Shown here one piece after another: positions 28,601-39,700 of a DNA stretch of 64,000 nt. The position numbers and the translations under genes were made by a program. The notes under the pieces were generated by a model that was not told the origin of the DNA, searched no databases, and worked only from the letters and a program-made list of their open reading frames with translations. Each line of letters begins with the position of its first letter. Position 1 is the stretch's first letter. The stretch is from positions 186,001 through 250,000 of the forward strand of contig JAZAYU010000360.1 of NCBI GenBank assembly GCA_038501625.1, read 5' to 3'. The stretch is from Corbicula japonica. Taxonomy: Eukaryota > Mollusca > Bivalvia > Venerida > Cyrenidae.

Positions 28601-29609
28601 TAGGGATGGCATCGACTACTCGAGTACCCGAGTACTCGATCGAACGTCCGAGTATCGAGTACTAAATCTACTACTCGAGTAATCGAAAAAAAAAATGTTG
28701 ATATAAAAAAAGAAGTCAGTTTCTGTTGTTTATAATTCGTTTCGATATACGGCACGGTGGCAAATTAGACACTATGCGCGATGCACAGGTGACGTATTTT
28801 ACGCTTTGAAGTTGAAGTGTCAGTGTTGTGAAATAACAAACTGCCAAATAATGGTCCCAACTGGCACTTGTCAATAATGTCGATGTTTTTATAGCGGTAA
28901 TGCAGATCTATTGTTTGCCAATCACCTGTGGTACCCATTTCGCACACATGTATTGTTTGACAATTAGATAATTGGCGCTCCATACAGAAAATCAGGACCG
29001 CCAAATAAAGTCATTGATTGGTGGTAATAATTTCTAATTTTTTTATTGGTGACCTATGAATATTAATGAAAATAAAAGATAAGGTAAAAATATGGTAATG
29101 TCTAGTGTCACATTCTGAAATTAAACACCGTTATCAATACCTGTCAGCAAAATGCCTCCCGCAAAGTCGTCTGCGTGCAGTTACTTCAAACGGGCAGCAG
29201 ACGGAAAAAAACAGTCAAATGTAGTTCCGAGTTGGTCTACAACGGGGGAACTACAAGCATGCTTAACCATCTTAAGTTGAAACATGATACGAGACCACGC
29301 CCAAAAAGCAGATAGACGAGCCCCATGGTTTTAGTTTAGTTCGATATTTGATTATTTCACGACATAATATTATTCTGACCATTGCATATGTACATGTTCG
29401 CATGACTATAAAAGATAAAACACACTTTTGTTGTGTTAGTATCTTTAATAATATGTTGTATATGATATAAATACAGAGTAGGTTGAAGCTGACATTACAC
29501 GAACGGAATTATCTCTATTAAAATCGGCAATCGTTCGAGTACTCGAGTACTCGATCGGAAGATCGTTCGAGTACTCGAGTAACAATTTTACTACTCGTTG
29601 CCATCCCTA
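28601..29609. mobile_element. hAT element relic with BED-finger fragment, 1009 bp
   Basis: Perfect 8-bp TSD CTAAAAAT (28593-28600, 29610-29617). TIRs TAGGGATGGCA(A/T)CGA(C/G)TA are followed by CTCGAGTACTCGATCG palindromes in both subterminal regions. At 29152 a frame starts MPPAKSSACSYFKRAADGKK; after a one-base shift it continues to a C...HLKLKH tail, the pattern of a BED zinc finger of hAT transposases. The catalytic domain is deleted. Confidence 0.9.
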
Positions 29610-29804
29610 CTAAAAATCCATCACAGAATTTCAACACAATCCTATGTACATGTACAATGTACATGTATTAGCAACACTATGATGTTGTACATCTGTTTCT
29701 ACAGTAAAACTTTTCATCAAGGTACCATTTTTATAGCATTTATGAACGTGTAGATCCAGATCAGCTTGTACATCCATGAGATATAGAATGGATTTATACT
29801 ATTT

Positions 29805-30280
29805 CAGAGCTCCAGATAACGTGCGTATCTGCGTAAAAAAATTTGAAGAAAACACAATAAAAATTAAAGCAGAGCGTATAGATACGCACTTGCAATATCG
29901 GATACGCAGTTTTGTTAGATTAATGTGCGTATTGTTCGATTAAATTACTTAAAATGAATCAAGCGTAGCCATTTTTCCCGCCATTATCAAATCAAAATAA
30001 AATGGCTGCACATGGTTGATGAATATCATTAGAGGAATTTTTGACTTTGTTTGTAACTATGGTAAGTGTAAATTTTATGATTTGTGCAAGCAAAGTATTG
30101 GTTAAATCGAGAGATAATATTGCAAATACCACAAATACCCGTTAAATTCAAAATGAGAAGAAAATACCCCCTAAAAATCCTTAATACCCTCTATGAAAAA
30201 GTGTAAAGGGGTAAAATACCCTTTGGAAAAAAAATTAGGGGGTAATTACTCTTTACCCTTAAAAATTATCTGGAGCTCTG
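29805..30280. mobile_element. CAG...CTG TIR element, 476 bp, 5-bp TSD
   Basis: Perfect 15-bp TIR CAGAGCTCCAGATAA; TSD TATTT at 29800-29804 and 30281-30285. Non-coding interior with TGCGTATC repeats and TACCCC-rich tracts. Confidence 0.85.
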
Positions 30281-30295
30281 TATTTGTTTCTTCAT

Positions 30296-30540
30296 TTAAA
30301 CTTTTACTCCATAGTCTTAGATTATGACCTTTATGGCATGGGCAAACGGTGTAGATCCAGATCAGTGGGCACGTCTATGCATTTTGATCAGGATCTGAAC
30401 TGTTTGCTTTTGATTTATTAAGTTATTTCTGACCAGTGTTGATCCAGATCAGACAACACAGATGTGCCAGCTGATCTTGAGTTACACCTGCAAAAAAACC
30501 CATATATTTGGAATAATTGGGGTTAAGGCTCTCACATCTT
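30296..30540. mobile_element. GATCCAGATCAG TTAA MITE, copy 1
   Basis: From TTAAACTTTTACTCCATAG to AATTGGGGTTAA. Contains GTGTAGATCCAGATCAG and TGATCAGGATCTGAACTG, the internal palindromic words of the family. Confidence 0.65.
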
Positions 30541-30554
30541 TTGAAATTTCAGCT

Positions 30555-30560
30555 TTTATT
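30555..30560 (-). terminator. YIF1: YIF1 polyadenylation signal
   Basis: TTTATT on the plus strand is AATAAA on the minus strand, 42-47 nt past the YIF1 stop codon. A short 3'UTR would end before the TTAA element at 30296-30540 is fully traversed. Confidence 0.5.
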
Positions 30561-30601
30561 ATTTAATATTAAATGTCCGCGGATAATGGAAGAACTAGTC
30601 A

Positions 30602-30757
30602 CTATAATACAAACACAACATGTCGCGTCAACCACCACATTAGAATCGGCTGTGCTATAGATATGGTCAGAATGAGATATAAGCTCCGCTTTGTTCCTGA
30701 TCCGCTGTAACCCTCATGTTCAGACCTTGGCATGATTTGACTTTTTAATGTCCGCAC
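30602..30757 (-). CDS. YIF1: YIF1 exon 9: C-terminus and stop
   Basis: Acceptor CGTTTCAG; the frame ends at TAG (30604-30602). It reads [20 protein letters not shown], then [20 protein letters not shown] and TRHVVFVL. The final hydrophobic span and short tail match the ...QPMLMYWLTFHLVR end of YIF1B. A minus-strand AATAAA follows at 30560-30555. Confidence 0.95.
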   Translation of the reverse strand: MRTLKSQIMPRSEHEGYSGSGTKRSLYLILTISIAQPILMWWLTRHVVFVL

Positions 30758-33700
30758 CTGAAACGATGAAATTAATGTTAACCCTTTCCTCCATAGACAT
30801 ATCTGTATTGCATGAGCGAACAGTTTAGATCCAAATCAGCCGGCACGTCCGTGCTGTCTGATCAGGATCTAAACTGTTTGCTTTTGATTAGTTAGGTTAT
30901 TTCTGAACAAAATATCACCGGTGCAGATCCTGATCTGATGGCACGGATGTGCCAGCTGATCTGGATCTACACTGGTTGAACATGCATAAAAATGTGTATA
31001 TATGGAGGAAAGGATTAAGTCATAATACAAAAAGCTTGTCTTTTAACCTTTAACTCCATATCAACAGGTATTAAGGCATGTGAAAATAGTGTAGATCTAG
31101 ATCAACTCGCACATCTATCATCTGATCTGGATTTACAGTGATCAGAAAAGATTCTGATCAGATGTGCAGGCTGATATGGATCTACACTGTTAATGAAGAA
31201 ATACAGCCATATCCCAAGGAGTAAAGGGTGTAATTATTTCATTCTGTGAGCTTAAATATTTTCATTACACATTGGACTTAGTGCTACAAATTGACAATGA
31301 AGCTAAACACAGAATTTTATTACCTGTTCATGAAAATGTTAGCATTTTTGTTGAACATTAAAAGAAATAAAATTTTGAAGTGCTCAGGGAATGTATTCTT
31401 GCTGAATTGAGTTTTATCCACATAACAGTGGGCACCTAATACCATGGCGAAATAATCTACTAATACATTGCCATAAAACCTTGATTATTTTTACTTGCAT
31501 AACTCACCAAAAAGAAGACTATAGCAACACTAAACCATGCCAAGACCCCATAATACCCTGTGCTTTGAAACAGCATGCCTGCCAGTAGGCTAAATATCAT
31601 TCTGAAATAGCAAGGAAACAATCAGAACAAAATGTCAACTTACGATTCAAATTGTTATAAACCTTATAAAGTAACCTACACAACCAAATATGCTGGCATA
31701 TCATTTTAATCTCGTGTGAATGAATTTTTTACAAATATATTTTCACTCCTTTTTTCCAGTGCTGTTACTACTGTTTGTCCCTTGCGATCATGATCAAGCC
31801 CATTTAATCTAGTTTAAAGATAGAATACCTCTGAAGTAATTGACTAGGATCATGAACTCAAGGTTTTTTTCACAAATAAGGAACTTTACAAATAGGCAGC
31901 AATGTCTGCTGATTTCAGAATGTGCTTGTGTAATCAAGACATCATTTTCTCAGTCATAAATCAAAATTTTAATCAAAAATGTTCTGAAGTGATCATTGTT
32001 ATCTTTGGTGATCATGTCAGTTTTATTGATTGTTCATGATCATGATTGTGATCTTAAAAAGGTCATGTCAGTTTCAGTGATCATGTAATTGTTCATGATC
32101 ATGTGATCTTAAGTGATCATTTGATCTTTGGTCATCATGCCAGTTTTAATGATCATGTCACTGTTCATGATCATGTGATCAACTGTGATTATGCCATCCT
32201 TGGTGATCATGTTAGTTTTAGTGATCATGTGATCTTACCAATCATGTGATCCTAAGTAATGGCAATGGTGAAACAGTTTCTAACATAAAACATAAAACTA
32301 AATTGTTACTCACCCAACAAACTTGTACCCAGTGTAGGCAAGTACATCCATGTACTTTAACTCAGTCGAAAGGTTCATTATGTACAGACTGAGCATCACA
32401 GCCACTAGCTCGATGATAAGCCACACCAAGGCAGTACTGGCCTGGATACCTAAGTGTTCTGGTGTAAACCTGAAATAGTAAGGTTACAAGTAACTTGATG
32501 ATAAGCTACACCAAGGCAGTACTGGCCTGGATATCCAAGTGTTCTGGTGTAAACCTGAAATAGTAAGGTTACAAGTAACTCAATGATAAGCCATACCAAG
32601 GCAGTACTGGCCTGGATACCTAAGTGTTCTGGTGTAAACCTGAAATAGTAAGGTTACAAGTAACTTGATGATAAGCCACACCAAGGCAGTACTGGCCTGG
32701 ATACCTAAGTGTTCTGGTGTAAACCTGAAATAGTAAGGTTACAGGTAGCTTGATGATAAGCCAGACCAAGGCAGTACTGGCCTGGATACCTAAGTGTTCT
32801 GGTGTAAACCTGAAATAGTAAGGTTACAAGTAGCTCGATGATAAGCCAGACCAAGGCAGTACTGGCCTGGATACCTAAGTGTTCTGGTGTAAACCTGAAA
32901 TAGTAAGGTTACAAGTAACTTGATGATAAGCTACACCAAGGCAGTACTGGCCTGGATATCCAAGTGTTCTGGTGTAAACCTGAAATAGTAAGGTTACAAG
33001 TAACTCAATGATAAGCCATACCAAGGCAGTACTGGCCTGGATACCTAAGTGTTCTGGTGTAAACCTGAAATAGTAAGGTTACAAGTAACTTGATAATAAG
33101 CCACACCAAGGCAGTACTGGCCTGGATACCCAAGTGTTCTGGTGTAAACCTGAAATAGTAAGGTTACAAGTAGCTTGATGATAAGCCACACCAAGGCAGT
33201 ACTGGCCTGAATACCTAAATGTTCTGGTGTAAACCTGAAATAGTAAGGTTACAAGCAGCTTCATGATAAGCCACACCAAGGCAGTACTGGCCTGAATACC
33301 TAAGTGTTCTGGTGTAAACCTGAAATAGTAAGGTTACAAGTAGCTTGATGATAAGCCACACCAAGGCAGTACTGGCCTGAATACCCAAGTGTTCTGGTGT
33401 ATACCTGAAATAGTAAGGTTACAAGTAGCTTGATGATAAGCCACACCAAGGCAGTACTGGCCTGAATACCTAAATGTTCTGGTGTAAACCTGAAATAGTA
33501 AGGTTACAAGCAGCTTCATGATAAGCCACACCAAGGCAGTACTGGCCTGAATACCTAAGTGTTCTGGTGTAAACCTGAAATAGTAAGGTTACAAGTAGCT
33601 TGATGATAAGCCACACCAAGGCAGTACCGGCCTGGATACCCAAGTGTTTAGGTGTAAACCTGAAATAGTAAGGTTACAAGTAGCTCGATGATAAGCCACA

Positions 33701-36700
33701 CCAAGGCAGTACTGGCCTGGATACCTAAGTGTTCTGGTGTAAACCTGAAATAGTAAGGTTACAAGTAGCTCGATGATAAGCCACACCAAGGCAGTACTGG
33801 CCTGAATACCCAAGTGTTTAGGTGTAAACCTGAAATAGTAAGGTTACAAGTAGCTCGATGATAAGCCACACCAAGGCAGTACTGGCCTGGATACCTAAGT
33901 GTTCTGGTGTAAACCTGAAATAGTAAGGTTACAAGTAGCTCGATGATAATCTAGACCAAGGTGGTACTGGCCTGGATACCCAAGTGTTTAGGTGTAAACC
34001 TGAAATAGTAAGGTTACAAGTAACTTGATGATAAGCCACACCAAGGCAGTACTGGCCTGGATACCCAAGTGTTTAGGTGTAAACCTGAAATAGTAAGGTT
34101 ATAAGGAGCTCGATGATAAGCCACACCAAGGCAGTACTGGCCTGAATACCCAAGTGTTTAGGTGTAAACCTGAAATAGTAAGGTTACAAATAACTTGATG
34201 ATAAGCTACACCAAGGCAGTACTGGCCTGAATACCTAAATGTTCTGGTGTAAACCTGAAATAGTAAGGTTACAGGTAGCTTGATGATAAGCCAGACCAAG
34301 ACGGTACTGGCCTGGATACCCAAGTGTTTAGGTGTAAACCTGAAATAGTAAGGTTACAAGTAGCTCGATGATAAGCCACACCAAGGCAGTATTGGCCTGG
34401 ATACCCAAGTGTTCTGGTGTAAACCTGAAATAGTAAGGTTACAAGTAGCTTGATGATAAGCCACACCAAGGCAGTACTGGCCTGAATACCTAAATGTTCT
34501 GGTGTAAACCTGAAATAGTAAGGTTACAAGTAGCTTGATGATAAGCCACACCAAGGCAGTACTTGCCTGAATACCCAAGTGTTCTGGTGTAAACCTGAAA
34601 TAGTATGGTTACAAGTAGCTTGATGATAAGCCACACCAAGGCAGTACTGGCCTGGATACCTAAGTGTTCTGGTGTAAACCTGAAATAGTAAGGTTACAAG
34701 TAGCTCGATGATAAGCCACACCAAGGCAGTACTTGCCTGGATACCTAAGTGTTCTGGTGTAAACCTGAAATAGTAAGGTTACAAGTAACTTGATGATAAG
34801 CCACACCAAGGCAGTACTGGCCTGGATACCTAAGTGTTCTGGTGTAAACCTGAAATAGTATGGTTACAGGTAGCTCGATGATAAGCCACACCAAGGCAGT
34901 ACTGGCCTGAATACCTAAGTGTTTAGGTGTAAACCTGAAATAGTAAGGTTACAAGTAGCTTGATGATAAGCCACACCAAGGCAGTACTGGCCTGAATACC
35001 TAAGTGTTCTGGTGTAAACCTGAAATAGTAAGGTTACAGGTAGCTTGATGATAAGCCAGACCAAGGCAGTACTGGCCTGGATACCCAAGTGTTCTGGTGT
35101 AAACCTGAAATAGTAAGGTTACAAGTAGCTCGATGATAAGCCAGACCAAGGCAGTACTGGCCTGGATACCCAAGTGTTCTGGTGTAAACCTGAAATAGTA
35201 AGGTTACAAGTAGCTCGATGATAAGCCACACCAAGGCAGTACTGGCCTGGATACCTAAGTGTTCTGGTGTAAACCTGAAATAGTAAGATTACAAGTAGCT
35301 CGATGATTAGCCAGACCAAGGCAGTACTGGCCTGGATACCTAAGTGTTCTGGTGTAAACCTGAAATAGTAAGGTTACAGGTAGCTTGATGATAAGCCAGA
35401 CCAAGGCAGTACTGGCCTGGATACCTAAGTGTTCTGGTGTAAACCTGAAATAGTAAGGTTACAAGTAACTTGATGATAAGCCACACCAAGGCAGTACTGG
35501 CCTGGATACCTAAGTGTTCTGGTGTAAACCTGAAATAGTAAGGTTACAAGTAACTTAATGATAAGCCACACCAAGGCAGTACTGGCCTGGATACCCAAGT
35601 GTTCTGGTGTAAACCTGAAATAGTAAGGTTACAAGTAGCTCGATGATAAGCCAGACCAAGGCTGTACTGGCCTGAATACCCAAGTGTTTAGGTGTAAACC
35701 TGAAATAGTAAGGTTACAAGTAGCTTGATGATAAGCCAGACCAAGGCAGTACTGGCCTGGATACCCAAGTGTTCTGGTGTAAACCTGAAATAGTAAGGTT
35801 ACAAGTAACTTAATGATACGCTACACCAAGGCTGTACTGGCCTGGATACCCAAGTGTTCTGGTGTAAACCTGAAATAGTAAGGTTACAAGTAGCTCGATG
35901 ATAAGCCAGACCAAGGCGGTACTGGCCTGGATACCTAAGTGTTCTGGTGTAAACCTGAAATAGTAAGGTTACAGGTAGCTTGATGATAAGCCAGACCAAG
36001 GCGGTACTGGCCTGGATACCTAAGTGTTCTGGTGTAAACCTGAAATAGTAAGGTTACAAGTAGCTTGATGATAAGCCACACCAAGGCAGTACTGGCCTGA
36101 ATACCTAAGTGTTCTGGTGTAAACCTGAAATAGTAAGGTTACAGGTAGCTTGATGATAAGCCAGACCAAGGCGGTACTGGCCTGGATACCCAAGTGTTTA
36201 GGTGTAAACCTGAAATAGTAAGGTTACAGGTAGCTTGATGATAAGCTACACCAAGGCAGTACTGGCCTGGATACCTAAGTGTTTAGGTGTAAACCTGAAA
36301 TAGTAAGGTTACAGGTAGCTTGATGATAAGCCAGACCAAGGCGGTACTGGCCTGGATACCCAAGTGTTCTGGTGTAAACCTGAAATAGTAAGGTTACAGG
36401 TAGCTTGATGATAAGCCAGACCAAGGCGGTACTGGCCTGGATACCCAAGTGTTCTGGTGTAAACCTGAAATAGTAATGTTACAAGTAGCTCGATGATAAG
36501 CCACACCAAGGCAGTACTTGCCTGAATACCCAAGTGTTCTGGTGTAAACCTGAAATAGTAAGGTTACAAATAACTTGATGATAAGCTACACCAAGGCAGT
36601 ACTGGCCTGAATACCTAAATGTTCTGGTGTAAACCTGAAATAGTAAGGTTACAGGTAGCTTGATGATAAGCCAGACCAAGACGGTACTGGCCTGGATACC

Positions 36701-39700
36701 CAAGTGTTTAGGTGTAAACCTGAAATAGTAAGGTTACAAGTAGCTCGATGATAAGCCACACCAAGGCAGTATTGGCCTGGATACCCAAGTGTTCTGGTGT
36801 AAACCTGAAATAGTAAGGTTACAAGTAGCTTGATGATAAGCCACACCAAGGCAGTACTGGCCTGAATACCTAAATGTTCTGGTGTAAACCTGAAATAGTA
36901 AGGTTACAAGTAGCTTGATGATAAGCCACACCAAGGCAGTACTTGCCTGAATACCCAAGTGTTCTGGTGTAAACCTGAAATAGTATGGTTACAAGTAGCT
37001 TGATGATAAGCCACACCAAGGCAGTACTGGCCTGGATACCTAAGTGTTCTGGTGTAAACCTGAAATAGTAAGGTTACAAGTAGCTCGATGATAAGCCACA
37101 CCAAGGCAGTACTTGCCTGGATACCTAAGTGTTCTGGTGTAAACCTGAAATAGTAAGGTTACAAGTAACTTGATGATAAGCCACACCAAGGCAGTACTGG
37201 CCTGGATACCTAAGTGTTCTGGTGTAAACCTGAAATAGTATGGTTACAGGTAGCTCGATGATAAGCCACACCAAGGCAGTACTGGCCTGAATACCTAAGT
37301 GTTTAGGTGTAAACCTGAAATAGTAAGGTTACAAGTAGCTTGATGATAAGCCACACCAAGGCAGTACTGGCCTGAATACCTAAGTGTTCTGGTGTAAACC
37401 TGAAATAGTAAGGTTACAGGTAGCTTGATGATAAGCCAGACCAAGGCAGTACTGGCCTGGATACCCAAGTGTTCTGGTGTAAACCTGAAATAGTAAGGTT
37501 ACAAGTAGCTCGATGATAAGCCAGACCAAGGCAGTACTGGCCTGGATACCCAAGTGTTCTGGTGTAAACCTGAAATAGTAAGGTTACAAGTAGCTCGATG
37601 ATAAGCCACACCAAGGCAGTACTGGCCTGGATACCTAAGTGTTCTGGTGTAAACCTGAAATAGTAAGATTACAAGTAGCTCGATGATTAGCCAGACCAAG
37701 GCAGTACTGGCCTGGATACCTAAGTGTTCTGGTGTAAACCTGAAATAGTAAGGTTACAGGTAGCTTGATGATAAGCCAGACCAAGGCAGTACTGGCCTGG
37801 ATACCTAAGTGTTCTGGTGTAAACCTGAAATAGTAAGGTTACAAGTAACTTGATGATAAGCCACACCAAGGCAGTACTGGCCTGGATACCTAAGTGTTCT
37901 GGTGTAAACCTGAAATAGTAAGGTTACAAGTAACTTAATGATAAGCCACACCAAGGCAGTACTGGCCTGGATACCCAAGTGTTCTGGTGTAAACCTGAAA
38001 TAGTAAGGTTACAAGTAGCTCGATGATAAGCCAGACCAAGGCTGTACTGGCCTGAATACCCAAGTGTTTAGGTGTAAACCTGAAATAGTAAGGTTACAAG
38101 TAGCTTGATGATAAGCCAGACCAAGGCAGTACTGGCCTGGATACCCAAGTGTTCTGGTGTAAACCTGAAATAGTAAGGTTACAAGTAACTTAATGATACG
38201 CTACACCAAGGCTGTACTGGCCTGGATACCCAAGTGTTCTGGTGTAAACCTGAAATAGTAAGGTTACAAGTAGCTCGATGATAAGCCAGACCAAGGCGGT
38301 ACTGGCCTGGATACCTAAGTGTTCTGGTGTAAACCTGAAATAGTAAGGTTACAGGTAGCTTGATGATAAGCCAGACCAAGGCGGTACTGGCCTGGATACC
38401 TAAGTGTTCTGGTGTAAACCTGAAATAGTAAGGTTACAAGTAGCTTGATGATAAGCCACACCAAGGCAGTACTGGCCTGAATACCTAAGTGTTCTGGTGT
38501 AAACCTGAAATAGTAAGGTTACAGGTAGCTTGATGATAAGCCAGACCAAGGCGGTACTGGCCTGGATACCCAAGTGTTTAGGTGTAAACCTGAAATAGTA
38601 AGGTTACAGGTAGCTTGATGATAAGCTACACCAAGGCAGTACTGGCCTGGATACCTAAGTGTTTAGGTGTAAACCTGAAATAGTAAGGTTACAGGTAGCT
38701 TGATGATAAGCCAGACCAAGGCGGTACTGGCCTGGATACCCAAGTGTTCTGGTGTAAACCTGAAATAGTAAGGTTACAGGTAGCTTGATGATAAGCCAGA
38801 CCAAGGCGGTACTGGCCTGGATACCCAAGTGTTCTGGTGTAAACCTGAAATAGTAATGTTACAAGTAGCTCGATGATAAGCCACACCAAGGCAGTACTTG
38901 CCTGAATACCCAAGTGTTCTGGTGTAAACCTGAAATAGTAAGGTTACAAGTAGCTTGATGATAAGCCACACCAAGGCAGTACCTGCCTGGATACCTAAGT
39001 GTTCTGGTGTAAACCTGAAATAGTAAGGTTACAAGTAACTTGATGATAAGCCACACCAAGGCAGTACTGGCCTGGATACCTAAGTGTTCTGGTGTAAACC
39101 TGAAATAGTAAGGTTACAAGTAACTTAATGATAAGCCACACCAAGGCTGTACTGGCCTGGATACCCAAGTGTTCTGGTGTAAACCTGAAATAGTTAGGTT
39201 GTAATTACTAAAATTCTGAATACTGCAAGACTATTGTAACTTTATTGACACAATTTAATAACAGAGCATGGGGAACATATTACATACATGACAAAATGAT
39301 AGAAATATGATTTCTCAATCATTCACTTCTTGATTCATTAGGTTATCTCTCTAAAGGAAGCAACCATGGTAGATAATGATCAAAAAGCAAGAATGTGCCA
39401 GCTGATCTGGATCTACAATGTTCGCTCATGCAATAAAACACGTGACATCTGTCTGATCAGGATCTGCACTGGTTGCATTTTGGTATGAAATAACCTAATG
39501 AACCAAAAAGCGAACAGTTTAGATCCTGATCAGACAGCACGGATGTTCCAGCTAATTAAAATAAGGGTTAAACTAATTCTCACCTGCTTTGAGTACCCAG
39601 CACAATTCCCGACACCAGCACGTATGTTACAAATGCCATAACTGAAATTAGAGGCAATCATTGCAAGCATTTTGCATAATACAGAATGAATAGAATATTG

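Noticed and set aside
33079..39059. More than twenty similar 66-74-codon minus-strand frames as a gene family
   Set aside because: They are frame-cycling by-products of the 85-bp array; each starts and stops at repeat-set positions.
32400..39195. Regular 85-bp repeats as a CRISPR array
   Set aside because: There are no unique spacers: the whole 85 bp repeats, and it is part of a eukaryotic exon and intron.
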